A stretch of DNA of 64,000 nucleotides from Mercurialis annua (GCF_937616625.2 NC_065570.1:73559665-73623664), one strand, 5' to 3'; positions 30,131 to 42,782 are shown, counted from the first letter of the stretch. Numbers and translations: made by a program. The notes: generated by a model not told the origin, from the sequence alone.

Positions 30131-33100
30131 TAGCAGGAGGTCGACTATCAAATAAAAATAAATTAACTTTAATAAATTAAGAGCAGCTCGTCTTCTAAAC
30201 TGTCTTCTACATTATAAATCAAGGCCGACATAACATTATTCCTTGGATGGCCGCCAAGAGTGGGACTGGAAAAGGGCAGCAGCGATCAGAGTCCGAAAGG
30301 GACTAAAATTTTAGAATAAAATTCATCTTGGAATAAAAATAAATTCTCTAGATAAATCGAGATTTAATTAGATTTAATTATTCTCAAAAAAATTAGATTT
30401 AATTAAATTTATTTTAATTAAATAATTAAGAAATATTAATTATATATATACACATTTTATAATAAATATAATTAATTAATTTAATTTAAAAATTGAGTTT
30501 CAATTTCGTTTACTTGTCATGTGATTTGTCGTGTGTTGAATGAGAGGTATTACCACATCAGCTATTTGCTAAGTTGGTAGTGACGTGCAGGACAAATTGG
30601 TAAAAAAAATTAATTTGATTCAAAAAAAATGCCTATAAACAAATGCTACAACAGGTTAATGTCGGCTTTTAAAAATGTCATTATAATTGACAAACGCGAC
30701 AAACTTTTAATATTTTATTGGAATTGACTCTTTTTAATAAATACTACATACTTATACAATTAGCAAATGATCAATTGAATCGACCTCAAAAATACACATT
30801 TAATAAGTATATTTTATTTTTAAAACTTTATTTGGATCTAATCGGCGATGTAAAGCCATAAAGCGCTTGTCAAAGCCGATCAAAAATAGGTGGACGATTA
30901 GTCTAAAGTTTTGACCCAAGATCGGACCAGATCTAGTTCTCGGTTTGACGGGCTGGTGCAATCCGTCTTTATATCACCGATTTAATGTTTAAATTATTTT
31001 TATTATATTAAATTAATAAATAAATATATATATTAATTTACTTTAAATAAAAATTATAATTATCTAATTTTTGAAATATGGCATATAATTGTTGGGATAT
31101 GGCGTTTGCCCTCCACCTAAAAAGTTGAATTGCCAAATAGAATAAACAAAATAAGAATTGTTGGGAGATGGCGTTTGCAGTCGTCACCAAGTAATTTACC
31201 AATTTAATTGAGTACAAAAACAGCATCTTATACATTTTATGAAGTTGATCAACAGTGGGACCAAAAAGTGAAGAAAACCATTGTTCCATTCTAGGTCACA
31301 ATAGTGGTCATTATTCAATCCTCAATTTCAAACAGTAAGAAAAAAGATGGAGAGAAAGAAGAGAGCAGTATGACCTTCTGGTGACCATCCAGTGTTCAGC
31401 TAGCACAATTCAGAGATCCTAAAAAGATTGTTGGATAAACAAAATAAGAATTAGTATGGCCCTTGTGAAACTGCAAAACATGAGGTCTAAATAAATTATA
31501 ATCATACTCCCTCACAGTCACAGTACAGTACAGTACACCACTTCCGGGTTATCCTTTTGCTGTAAATCCTTACTGCTTACCTATACACTGCTCAAAAGAA
31601 ACGGTGACTGCAGGTACATTCGATAGAGCTAAATAGCAAGCAAAAGAGTTACCACTACCCAACATAAAACAACCCAAACATTCCATTTATCAAGTAACAC
31701 TCATCCCCAGCTACCGTTAAATCATGTACATATTCTTCAAGCCATATACTAACATTGCCTAGCTACAAAAAGGAATAAACATTAGAAATCTTACACTTGA
31801 AAAGAGTATGGAAACAGATGGGACCTTATCATACAAAAATAAGTCTTCTAACAATCAAAGTATCAAAAATAACCAATGAGAACAAGATAATATAACATAA
31901 GCGGTGGTATGCTTCACATATAAAAGGAATGAAATCCCTTGCTACATGATGAGAATTGGAGACCAAAAGGTAAAGTTAAAGTCAAGAATGAGAACCATTT
32001 GAAAAGCTGCTCTAAATGAATCCTATACTACAAATAACTACTTAAAGACTGTTGCTATGTATGATAGTCAATACGTTTGCAACAATAAACAAGTATCAAA
32101 CACATTTATAGGTTCACAAGTTTTCCAGGCACCTTCCAAGTACCATTTCATTCACAGTAAGCATAAGCACCACAACATATTGTTCAAGGGGTGAGGAGAG
32201 GCTCCTAACAAGCAGCAAGTAATATCAGCTTCAGGCAGCATGGCTTTAAATTGCCTATTTAACACTTGATATTTTCCATATCCATATCCTAGAAATATAG
32301 TATCAGCCAAAACAGAGAATCAAAGGCTCAAAAATTACTCTAACGTCTAAAACAAGATTCATAGATTACAGATCTATATTGACTAGTGTCTTACTTACAA
32401 ACACACTTTCCAGAACCAACAAAAGTAAATAACAATAAGTTTTTAAACCTACTTTATCTTAAATAACCGGGAGCCAACAAGGTCTACCATGTAGAGAACG
32501 AAAACAAACCATACAACAAGGCCAAGCTATTAGGTAACATACCATACAGCAGCAGAAATTTGTCCAGTTTGAACAAGTCTAATACTAGACCTAATGACAT
32601 ACAAATGCAAAAGTTTTCCTATTCAGAATCTATTAGGTATCCAATATTGTTCAACAACCTCTAAGAGGCAAGGAATAGACAAGCCTCTATAATCAAATGT
32701 TTCTCCAAAAGTCAAAATCTACTTCAACATGTACACCGAGGATTCCATGTAAGTCTAAGAGAGCAAATTCCACTAACAAGAACCACATAAAACTACAGCA
32801 GATAGGACGATGGGATTTGGCAAAAAATTCATCCAACAACAGTTTGGTTAATAGATATTTAATTCAAAATTGCATTCAATCACACTCTAGCAGCTCCAGA
32901 GATATAAGCCAACATAAGAGCCAACCGGACCATCAGGAGAATAAATATATATAGCAGCGCTTCATTTTGCGCTTCATCTTTAAGTAAAAATAATGAAGCG
33001 CCATTAAATGCGCAGCACTACAGATACAAAGACAAAGGAAAAGCTATACAGCAGGATGAAAGCACCTTGAACACTTAAACATCAAGTAAGTAGAACAACA

Positions 33101-33341
33101 ACTAACTAGCACCCATCAGAAAGCTATACCACTACTTTAACTAACACCACAATATTAACAGTCAAAAGAAAAGTTTCAGACTTCGGAATGAATGCCACAG
33201 GGATTCAAATATCCAAAGAGTTTCAAAGAGCATAAACCATACAACTGAACTGAGCCTAGAAACATTACCAATAAGAAATAAGCCAAAAGACATGCCTACT
33301 CCCAGACCAAATAGTAACAAAAGCGGAAAATGGTCTCTTCC
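30131..33341. other. Spacer and U2AF35 3' flank
   Basis: About 3.2 kb without a convincing ORF. The left third is AT-rich and repeat-like. The part from about 31300 to 33341 has more even composition and may include a long or spliced U2AF35 3' untranslated region, but I cannot define exons. Confidence 0.4.
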
Positions 33342-34175
33342 TCATTGTTTCTCATCCCTCTCTCTGTTCCACTGTGCAATCCGGGCTCTGCGTTCTTCGC
33401 TACCTTCCCTGACAGGGCTTCTGCTCCTGGGACTACCATATCTTCTTCTACCACTATCTCTATCATGTCTTTCGCCACTCCTACGTCCATTCCCGCGGTC
33501 TCTGTCCCTATAATCTCTCTCACGCTTATCACGATAATCCCTATCCCTTCTGTGCCTTGAAGGACTCACACTCCGGCTCCGGCTCCTGCTCCGGCTAGCT
33601 CTATATCCCTGATACCTTCCAAACAGCTTCCTTCTTAAATCTCTTCCGATCAGTTTCACATGCATAAAATTACAATAACCACCACGGTTACAATTATCCT
33701 CCTCATACTGCCTACAAGTTGCTTCACGAAAATCAGTGACAGGAGAAAAATCAGCAATGATTGGTCTGCCGGAGTAGAATCGACCTTGTAAAGCCTGCAA
33801 AGCAGCGGCAGCCTGGTCTTCCTCCCTGAACTGAACATAAACATTGCCAATCATGTGGTCAGCGAGATTATCACAAACGTTGAGGGTCTCGATCTCACCG
33901 AATTTGCCGAGTTCCTCGAAAATATCGTCGTAAAAGTCCTCGAAATGTTGCTGGATATTTCGAGGGTCGATGGGCTGGCCCTGGGCATCGACGCCAGGGG
34001 TAATCATGTCGGGACGCTGATACATGTTAGATAAGAGGAGGGTTGGAGATATTGTGGGGCGGTTATGAAGGCGAGAGCAACGATCTCCGTGGCGACATGC
34101 TCCGATCTTAAAATAAAATGGACAGTTAACGCGGTCTTTCTCCGTCCCAAAAATTGAAGCCAAGTGCTCCGCCAT
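33342..34175 (-). CDS. U2AF35: U2 snRNP auxiliary factor small subunit
   Basis: A single exon encodes 277 aa. The first CCCH zinc finger is at residues 18-37 (C18, C27, C33, H37). A U2AF-homology RRM follows (about 43-147), with [20 protein letters not shown] and [21 protein letters not shown]. The second CCCH finger has C154, C162, C168 and H172. An Arg/Ser- and Arg/Asp-rich tail runs from about 192 to the end. The protein binds the AG at 3' splice sites together with U2AF65 in the nucleus. A single-exon coding region and this length are usual for plant U2AF35. No truncation seen. Confidence 0.96.
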   Translation of the reverse strand: MAEHLASIFGTEKDRVNCPFYFKIGACRHGDRCSRLHNRPTISPTLLLSNMYQRPDMITPGVDAQGQPIDPRNIQQHFEDFYDDIFEELGKFGEIETLNVCDNLADHMIGNVYVQFREEDQAAAALQALQGRFYSGRPIIADFSPVTDFREATCRQYEEDNCNRGGYCNFMHVKLIGRDLRRKLFGRYQGYRASRSRSRSRSVSPSRHRRDRDYRDKRERDYRDRDRGNGRRSGERHDRDSGRRRYGSPRSRSPVREGSEERRARIAQWNRERDEKQ

Positions 34176-34462
34176 GCTTAACTCAAATCGAAGCTTCGTT
34201 CGCTCCGCTTATATACGAGGATGAGTTGAGTGGAATTCGGTAAGAAAAATGTAGATCAAATGTGCGTTTTTAGATTTAAAAGTCCTAAGAATTCTTGAAC
34301 CTGGGGAAGACAAAAACTGAAACCCTAATTTTGTTTACAGAAAATACCCAAATTTGGGGGGAAGGAGGAAAAGCAAAGAAAACTGTGGAAGCTTCTAGTC
34401 TCTCTCTCTTACAAACTTTCCTTCTTGATGGTTAAATTCAGCCGTAGATTCATTGATTTATT
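34176..34462 (-). promoter_or_regulatory. U2AF35 upstream region
   Basis: A TATATAAG-like box (minus strand, about 34208-34216) lies only about 35 bp before the start codon, which would leave almost no leader. The CT-rich stretch at 34395-34415 may mark an upstream leader instead. Confidence 0.35.
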
Positions 34463-34846
34463 TTTTTTGCCTAATTACTTAAAAAAAAAACCCATTTTAT
34501 AATATTTTTTCGTTTATACTCTCACCTAAGAAAAAGTTCATTTGTACCCTTTTTTAGATTTTTCGTTTTCATCTCTACCCTAAAATTAAATTTTTTGACA
34601 ATTAAATTAATTAAAAGATGAAAATATTATAAATGATTAATAACATTAATGTTTAATTAGAATATAAGCTAAATATAAAGGATCATTTTGAATATTTTTT
34701 CAAATAAAAAGAGGTCAAATTAGCTCTTTAGGGTAGAGACGAAAATGAAAAATCAAAAAAAGGGTACAAATGAACTTTTTCTAGGTCAGGATATAAACAA
34801 AAAAATATTATAAGATTGGAGTCTTTTAAATAATTAGGCCTATATT
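34463..34846. mobile_element. MITE with long inverted repeats, about 380 bp
   Basis: The ends are GCCTAATTACTTAAAA and its near complement TTTTAAATAATTAGGC. Inverted similarity continues through AAAAAGTTCATTTGTACCC and its complement. The central AAAAAGAGGTCAAATTA is close to the core of the 19.2-kb element, so both probably belong to one family. Confidence 0.75.
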
Positions 34847-35281
34847 TTTTTACGTTGTAGCAATTGATAAAATAAAAAGAAACCAGTAACATTTTGGACG
34901 ATTGCCAATTTAAAGCTTGGTCATACTATACTTTCAATTTAGGAGTAATTGCAAAGTAAATCATAACATTTTATTCAAAATTATACAATCAATTATCCAT
35001 CAAATTAGTATGTAGGAAATACATAATTATTTTACTTAATTTACTTACCAACTTTTTAAAAAATTATATTTTATTATTAATTAATTATATTTTAAAAATA
35101 ATAATACTTTGAACTAGTAAAGTAATTAAATTTTATAATTATATTTTGCATCAATTTAACAGGAAAACTAGAATTTAATAAGATTTTTTTGAAAAGTTAT
35201 TTCTTTAGTGAAAGAAAAGTTAACCCTTCAACTAAATACTTACCTCCAATCAAGTAAAGTAATTTATTTTATAATTCGACT

Positions 35282-35588
35282 TAAGTGGCAATATGCCCCC
35301 TCAACTTGTAAACAATGGGCAATTAACACATAAATTAACTTTGTGAACAAATCAGTACACGAACTTGGTGATTATGGGCGATTTGCCCCATTTTGGTAAT
35401 TAGCCCCTTTAATTTGTGAGTTAATTGTATCCTAAATTGGCAATTTGTCCCCTTAACTTGTAAGTTAATTTGTTAAAATGGGCTAATTGCTTATAATCAC
35501 CAAGTTCGTGTATTGATTTGCCAACAAAGTTAATTTATGTGTTAATTGCCCATTGCTTACAAGTTGAAGCGGCAAATTGCTACTTAAA
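35282..35588. mobile_element. MITE with about 130-bp inverted arms, TTAA at both ends
   Basis: The left arm (GTGGCAATATGCCCCCTCAAC...) and right arm are near complements for about 130 bp. They share AATGGGCAATTAACACATAA and ACACGAACTTGGTGATTAT as inverted pairs. TTAA stands at each outer edge, which would fit a piggyBac-type duplication; a TA duplication is also possible. Confidence 0.7.
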
Positions 35589-35940
35589 TCTTTATAATTC
35601 TAACATAATTTTTTTAATTATAATAGTTTTCAATACAAATTAATATTTTTATAATTTGGATATTTACATAACTTTTTATAAAAAAATGCTGATATATGAC
35701 TCTGAACATTGAAAAATATGTATTATGATGTCCGCGTAATTATTTTTTATCACAAAAATTATACAGTAAACTTTCTAATAGTTAATATTTAATAAATTAA
35801 CAATTTTAATAATTAATAGAAAATTAAGAGAATCAACTTCATTCCACGTCGAATAATTAATAATTCTATTATTTAATAAATAATACAATTTAATATATAT
35901 TCTATATGAATATTAATTATTAGAGATTTTTTTTTAAAGA

Positions 35941-35967
35941 AATATATATATATATATATATATAATT
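35941..35967. repeat. (TA)n microsatellite
   Basis: About twelve TA units in AT-rich spacer. Confidence 0.9.
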
Positions 35968-36224
35968 CAATTTATATGTGGACATAAAAGTGTAATCCAA
36001 CACTTAGCTTAATTATTTACTAAAATAAAAGAATTCTCATATGTCTAGTACAAAAAAATATTAGAAGTTGTTTTATTATATGAATACAGCTTCTTGGCAA
36101 TTATTTTTTGTAGTATCAAGTTCATATTTTTCGAGATAAATACAAAGCTATTGCTTTTGGATTGAGTGATTGTGAAGTGTATTTTTTTTATATTATAATA
36201 TTAATATTAGGTCTACGAATATAA

Positions 36225-37490
36225 ATTGGGACTATTTTTTAAATATCTATTGTTGGCAAAATATTTACAACATTTTGGCGCATCCTTCCCCTATTTCCTA
36301 CGTTATCTATTTTTATAACTTATTTACAAAAGTACCCATTATCAGTGTTTTAAAAACCGGACCGGACCGGCCGGTCGGACCGATTGAATCGCGAACCGGT
36401 CAGTGGTCCGGTCTGAAAAGGCAAACACCGGATTTGTTGATTGGACCGGGTTGAACCGGATTGGACCGGTATGAACCGGTAAAAAACCGGGTGTTGAATC
36501 GGATTGGACCGGTAAAATACCGGTGAACCATAATTTTTTCAATTTATTTTAAATTTATTAAACCGGTTGAACCGGTCACTAAACCGGTTAAACCGGTTGA
36601 ACCGGAAACTGGTGGCCTCACCGGTTCGATTTTTAAAACACTGTCCATTATGTATAGAAGCATTATCTCATGTTAGGTTAAACTTTTACATAACCAGTCT
36701 TTTTTCTCTCTCTCCTCTCCCTACTCTTTCTTAAATTTCTCTCTTTTCTTCTTCTTTTTTTTTCCGTTTGATTTTCAGTTTATCTCCTCCGGTTACTTTT
36801 CCGTTCGTCTTTTCCGTTCGCGCTTCCGTTCTACTTCCGATGGATTTCTCGTCGTTTCCGGACGTTTTTCTGTTTGCACTAGTCTGTTCGTCTCTTCAAT
36901 TCGCGCTATGGATTTCTCGACTCGTTTTTAGATTTGTGTAATTTTTTAGGTTTTTTTGTAATGATTTAAACATCTTGTAAATAAATTATTGTAGATCTAT
37001 AATTTTTTGTTTATAAAATTGTTATATTATTCATATAATTATTTATTTTGTCTTTCTCTTATTCATAGATGTGTTTTATTGCTACAGATTTTGTAGTAAT
37101 TTTATAATATTGTCTTAGTGTATTTTTTGTGTATTTATAGTGTATTTCTGGTGTTTTCGGGATATCTATGTTTTTTTGGTTTATTTCTACCGTTTTTTGG
37201 TATATCTATGGTGCATTTACAATGTTTATGGTGTATCTGCAATGTTTTCATGGTATAGACTATAAAAACACTGCAAAATGTCATAAATATACTATAAATA
37301 CACTATAAAAACACTATATATACACTATTGTTACACTATAAAAAAATATAGGAAAAAAATCTATAAAAAGAATAAATTATTAAAAACTGAAAAATAGGGC
37401 TGTGCAATTGGTCGGTTCGGTCGACCTAACCGAAAAAACCAAAATTGGAAACCGAAAAAGGTATTTGTAAAATTAAAAAAAAAGTTCATT
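36225..37490. mobile_element. Diverged second copy of the 17.5-kb MULE-like element, inverted
   Basis: Read on the opposite strand it follows the 17483-18641 element through the pyrimidine/purine block, the ATGGATTTCTCG repeats, the AAATAAATTATTGTA stretch, the GTGTATTTATGG tandem units and the ACCGAAAAAGGTATTT end. Its left end GGGACTATTTTTTAAATATC matches that element's inverted terminus; the other end is eroded. A 301-bp element is inserted at 36343. Confidence 0.7.
36343..36643. mobile_element. hAT MITE, 301 bp, 8-bp TSD
   Basis: The ends are inverted copies of CAGTGTTTTAAAAA. The flanks are CCCATTAT (36335-36342) and TCCATTAT (36644-36651), 7 of 8 identical. The interior is built of ACCGG/CCGGT motifs in both orientations. 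It interrupts sequence that is continuous in the 17.5-kb copy, which confirms the insertion. Confidence 0.85.
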
Positions 37491-37739
37491 TGTATAATTA
37501 CGACCTACTTTGTAAGACACCTATAAATTAATTTTACACGTAAATAATACGTAAGTAATTGAGTTTAATCGAATATTTGATTATTAAGTTAAAAAAAGTT
37601 TGTATGAAAAATTATGTAAGTTAAAGAAATGAAGGATTGAAAAGATTATTAACCATATTTCATATTGTAATAAAGATAAAAATAAGAAGGAATTAATAAA
37701 TTATTGGTTTAAGTTAAGGATTGAAACATTATTTTTACC

Positions 37740-37990
37740 AAATAGTTTGCATACAATCCGCATTCTTATATTGCGGATTGCCCGCATTTTGAGAATGCGG
37801 ATTGGGTGGGCCCAGACACAAAATTAGAAATTTTTTTAAGACAGACACAAAATTGGAAATTTTTAAATTCTGTAGGAACAAATCCGTCAAAAACCCCAAA
37901 TATATTATATTTTTTATAATTTTTTCTATACAAATTCAATAAATTAATAATTCTAATAATTAATAAATTTTTGATCCACCATGTATATTA
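37740..37990. repeat. Short inverted repeats around AATCCGCATTCT
   Basis: AATCCGCATTCT and its complement AGAATGCGGATT face each other across about 35 bp, with an inner CCGCAT pair. Beyond it, ACACAAAATT(a/g)GAAATTTTT is duplicated directly. Origin unknown. Confidence 0.5.
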
Positions 37991-38037
37991 ATTATTAGAG
38001 CGTCGACTGTATTGTGATTCAAATTTATAAAAAAAAA

Positions 38038-39056
38038 GGCTAAATAACCAAAAAAGGCCAAACCTTTGAAGAAAGTTCACAAAAGTCCAAACTTTTCAAT
38101 TTTATCCAATTTGTCCCGAAATGCATGATTTCGTTTCAATTTTGTCCAAGCCTCAACTGACACATGCTTGTGTTTATGTGGCGCTGATGTGGCGTGCCAT
38201 ATAATGTGAAACCATATCTATTAGTAGGTTAAAAGTCTATTTAAATTCTCACTTTAAAAAAAAATACCCTTAAACTTTAAATCATTTCACCTTAATTGTT
38301 TTTTCAAATTTTAAAAAATATTCTAAATAGTCAATGTTATAATTAAACTTAATTTTCAAATATAAATTAATTTTTGTTTTTTTAAATAATTAAAATATGT
38401 TTGTCTTTTCCTACCGTTCCACCTCTAACACAATTTCTCGATTAAATTAAACGAACTAATTTAAAAAATTAAAATTTTATGCGCTAATCTTTCTATTTTT
38501 CTCCTCCTCCTCGAGGAACAGTGGCTTCTCATCGGAGCTGCTGCTCCATAAACGAGGAGTAACAGCTCCTCGCCTGAGGAGCTGCCTCCTAGGAAAAAAA
38601 ATTTAAAAAAATTATTAAAAAAATTATCAAAAAAATTATCATATGCGAGGGGGACGGGATGATTATTTAATTAGTTTTAATTTATATATTTTATTTATTT
38701 ATAGATAAAATAAATAAAGAAGAGGGTGAAAATGTTTAAAAAATTCATAAACATAAATTTGGTAAATACTTCAATCGTTAAGTTGAAAATATTAAAAGTT
38801 TGAGGATGTAAATGTTATTTGTAAAAAATCTAAGAATTTATTTTGACTTTATACCTTGCATTCGCCAAGGTGGCATACGTGTGGCATGCCTTGTCAGCGC
38901 CACATAGATGCCACATATGTAAAATCAATTCAACAATTGAGGCTTGGACAAAATCGAAACGAAATTATGTGTGTTAGGACAAATTGGATAAAATTAAAAG
39001 ATTTGAACTTTTGTGAAACTTTTTTTAAAGTTTTGGCTTTTTTTGGGGATTTGGCC
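38038..39056. mobile_element. 1.0-kb TIR element with central GAGGAG palindromes
   Basis: Inverted arms of about 170 bp run GGCTAAATAACCAAAAAAGG..., with shared CACAAAAGTCCAAA, TTTTATCCAATTTGTCC and TTGTCCAAGCCTCAA blocks and GTGGCGCTGA/GCATGCCACA sub-terminal pieces. The centre (38500-38600) is GC-rich and built of GAGGAGC/GCTCCTC pairs. Its target duplication is unclear and it has no coding capacity. Confidence 0.8.
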
Positions 39057-39472
39057 TAAAAGAAATTAGCAATTTGTTATTTTTTTAATCAACAAAAAAA
39101 CTGATGCCTGATACCAGCTGCAACCGGATTTGTTCAGAAATTTCTTGTTCTATGCTTTCTACACATGCAAATAAAACTCTACTAGTGATGCCATGGAAAT
39201 ATAAAATCTAATTCCGTCTATTTTTGGTCAGAGCCACAGCCAAGGAGTGGCATAAGTCCCCAAATCATCATTGAACAAAATATGTGGAAGATTGGAAATT
39301 AAATATAAGAAAAACAAGTACAAACGAACAACTACTAAATCATAGTTTCAGTGAAAGAAAAACAATCTAACATAACAGAAGAACAAGTAATTGCGGACAG
39401 TGATGGATGAAGCTTCAGAGATAAAAGCTCATCCAAGGCAGCAAGTTATAAAATGGACAATTTGGACATTGT

Positions 39473-42470
39473 CTATCTAGGAAGGCTCTTCAAAGGAAAA
39501 TTGCGTAGTGGACTCTCCCTCAGTAAGTCAGTTTCCCTGCAGACAGTGATGGATGAGAAATTAAAATAGTGGAAACCAAATAACAAGTCTGAATTGCAGC
39601 TACCGCTTACTTTTTTATATCTATTCCATCACCCTGCCTTAATTGCAAGGAAAATGGCTTGCCACCCTGAGCTGGTGCTCTCTCAGATCTGATAAAAGAA
39701 TTTTGATAACAGATCAATAAAAAGCAGGAGATGGACACATATCTAGAAGCATGCACAACAAATTCATCAGTTACAGAGATGGAATTGCTCACTCTACAAG
39801 TTCCTCATCAACAAATACTTCAATGCATGTACTTGCAGTTGCTGCTGCTCTAGGTCCGGGTTTTTGAGGAACCTGAAACCACTCATCCATGTAAAGGTTA
39901 TACGTGTTTTGAGTGACCTTAAGATGAGATTAAGTTATAGCAAGAACTGGAAATTTAAATAAAATGCTCCATACAGTCGGTCACCTTGTAAGTTGTCCAC
40001 TTAGCAGGAATTGCATTGTTTTCTTTGTTCCTTTCAGCTCGAGATCCAAGACTGTTCCAGGCATTCAAATCTGTTTTTGACTTGCTTGGTTGATTTTCTA
40101 GCAAGACGTTAGTATTTTTGTCTTTGTAAACAGAAAAGGGACTCGTCCTTTGGGCCCTACGTACAATACGAATAAATGGGGTGTGAGAACTGAAATATAC
40201 TCTCAGTCTCAGTAGCTCTAGCTAATTGCAACAGCTTGTGAATTATAAAAAAAGTAAAACTAACTAGAGAATATTAAGTTTTCTACCTTTCACCTTCAAA
40301 TCAAGTTTGCTTAACTACTAAAGAAAGAATATTATCCATGGAAATTATCCCAGAATCCCATGGGTTACCTGTCTGACTGCAATTTGTTCCTCGCAATTGG
40401 CTCCATATATTGCTTCCCTAGAAGAAATTAGTAGGTTTTCAGCATATTTTCTATACAGAAACTTGATGGGTCAAACATAGCAATAGAAACTTACTGTTCT
40501 GCGTGGACAACACAGTTCCAAAGCTTCGAGCAGGCAGGTTATTTTCTCCAGTGTCATCCTAAAAATATTCAGAGAAAACAAGAATAATAATATCAAATAC
40601 GGAACAAATAATTTACCTTTTTTACATATTAGTTAGTGACATACCTCCACAGCTTTTTTTCTACTCATTGATCTAATGAGAAATTTCTTGTATGTTTCCT
40701 TCAATTTTTCTATTGGTTGAGCACCCCTGCAGCAACGGAAAACATTCAGAACATAAGAAAATTACGTGCAAAACCAAATAAAAATTGAATTTATCACTTT
40801 ATGAAAGATTAAACTATTTCGTAATCACATCTCGCTGCCACCTGTGATAAAATTCCACATGTTATAGATTCTTAAAAATCTACGACCGATTTCAGAAATT
40901 GTTGCATGACAATAGATATACGCAAACACATTAAATTCATATCTTAATTCTAGATAACTCTTTGGGCCTTTGTCAGTCCAAATGCCGCTGTTTAAATATA
41001 AACTTAGATAAGCAACAACTACAGTGATCACAAGCAAACATAATGCAAGTCATACAAATGCAACGAACATCTACATAACAAATCTACTAAGCTGACTATG
41101 AATTCAGGAAAGTAACCCATTTCTATGCAAGTACAACTCACATCTACAAACTCCAAGCTCATATTAAACAGGTAAACAATGAAAAAGAAGGATGAAATCT
41201 GAGGCTAAAACTGAATTACAGTACCTATAATTAACCCTTAATGGAACGTCAGAACAAAAGGCAAAAAGAAAGAAAAATTTGAGCTTTACCCTGATGAAGT
41301 AAGTGTTGTGAATGTCAAGGACATCTTTTTTTAACAAACAAAACAACACGGACCAGTCAGTTCATGCAATACACAACCAGAAGAAGAGTTACCTAGATAT
41401 CCCAAGATTGAATATGTCATTCGCAGCTTTCATTTTAAATTTGGACTCCATATGTAAAGCATGTGCTATGTAGTAAGCAGAATGTGATATTCCAATTTCA
41501 TTTGCATTAAGAAAATTGTAGATGACTTCTGCATCGACACAGTTTTCAGCCTGCATGCCATTTCGTTAAGCAATCATTCTCCAAAACTAACTGGGGAAAA
41601 GAACCCCATATAGAGTGACTGTAAATAAGCAAGGAAACCTTATATTGTAAAGCACACAAGGAAGAGTTGCCATAAAAGACAAAGAACCTACATATTCTAA
41701 CCAAACTTTGAGGTAGCGAAGATCATCCTTGTAGCGGTCTAAATTCCAAAAGGTACGCACGCATTGTTCATATATCACTATTAGTCCAGAGCAGTCTCCC
41801 CCTGGAGGAAATGACTCCTGGACCCATTTGATGCATCTTCAAATGTAAAAGAAAATAGAGAATGATTAACTTTTAGTTAAACAGATGCTAATAGAATAAG
41901 ATTTGAACTTTCATGACAGACAAAGACAAAAAAGAAATAGCGAATTAGGTTGAGTATTGAGTAGCATATAACAGTATATGTAAGATGTTATTGAGATACG
42001 ATCCGTATTTTGTTAGCAAACACAACCCTAAGTCATTCACATGATTGGTAATATAAAAAACAACGGAGAAGCACGAAATACATCAACAGATGGTTATCTC
42101 CTTTTTTAAATTGTAAGTAATGAAGTCTAAGGATACTTACTGAAGCCATGGAAGGAGAGGATCATCACCTTTATACTCGTCAATTGATTCAATCCACTTC
42201 CTGAAACAAGAAAAGTCGAAATATTTGAGAAAAAAATCAGGAAATAAATGCATTGCAGCAAGATTGAAAAGAAGGAAGAAGAGTAAACCTTCGAGTGTCA
42301 AGAAGACCCTTCTTGAGTTGATTTTGGGTTTGAGATTTAAGGGCATCATTCAAGAGGCGAACATTACGGCCTCTCTTCAAAGGCCTTACATTTTCTTTAA
42401 ACAGTTCCCATTCATAACCTGTCTCCTGTTTCGACGCAAGAAACTCCGTCTCCGGATCTAATCCCTCCAT
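39473..42470 (-). CDS. BUBR1: BUBR1/Mad3-type spindle checkpoint protein
   Basis: Eleven exons join in phase (42470-42289, 42200-42141, 41836-41692, 41550-41393, 40726-40645, 40558-40495, 40417-40369, 40156-39985, 39872-39793, 39688-39611, 39536-39473), giving 377 aa. A first KEN box lies at residues 25-27 within WELFKENVRPLKRGRN. The Mad3/BUB1 homology I (TPR) domain follows, with YKGDDPLLPWLQCIKWVQ, VIYEQCVRTFW and YKDDLRYLKVWLEYAE. A second KEN lies at about 291-293 (AERNKENN). There is no kinase domain, as in plant BUBR1. The protein binds CDC20/MAD2 and restrains APC/C until chromosomes attach. An in-frame TAA just after exon 10 would end the protein 20 residues earlier if the AA|GTAAGC donor were not used; the extra exon matches the family C-terminus (ETDLLRESPLRNFP). 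Confidence 0.93.
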
Positions 42471-42513
42471 CGATATCGCTGCTTCTCCTCGTCTTCTTCT
42501 GGTTTACTTCTTT

Positions 42514-42558
42514 TAACCGTTGGCAAAACAATTTTGAAATTAATAAAGTAGCCGTTGC
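42514..42558 (-). promoter_or_regulatory. Two AACGG (MSA-type) cores upstream of BUBR1
   Basis: On the minus strand GCCAACGGTTA (42514-42524) matches the mitosis-specific activator consensus (T/C)C(T/C)AACGG(T/C)(T/C)A at nearly all positions. A second core, GCAACGGC, lies at 42551-42558. They sit about 45-90 bp before the BUBR1 start codon. Confidence 0.6.
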
Positions 42559-42771
42559 TTCTATTTCTTATATGGACATTCGGGTTGGAAGTTTGTGCCC
42601 CCTGGCCCTACCATTTTTGGCGTTCGAATTCGAATTTTTCTACAGTTTTAGAAGTTGGAGCGCATGGGCTTAGGCCATCCAACATCATTTAGTGGTGGCC
42701 CATCAAATAAAAAAAAGGAAGGACAGACACTGCATTCATCACTGTTGTCAAGAAATTCATGGAAAGCTAAA

Positions 42772-42782
42772 CTTATCTTATC
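42772..42782 (-). promoter_or_regulatory. Tandem GATAAG (I-box-like) motif upstream of CP12-3
   Basis: CTTATCTTATC reads GATAAGATAAG on the minus strand, about 175 bp before the CP12-3 ATG. I-box cores are common in promoters of photosynthetic genes. A short motif, so only suggestive. Confidence 0.35.
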
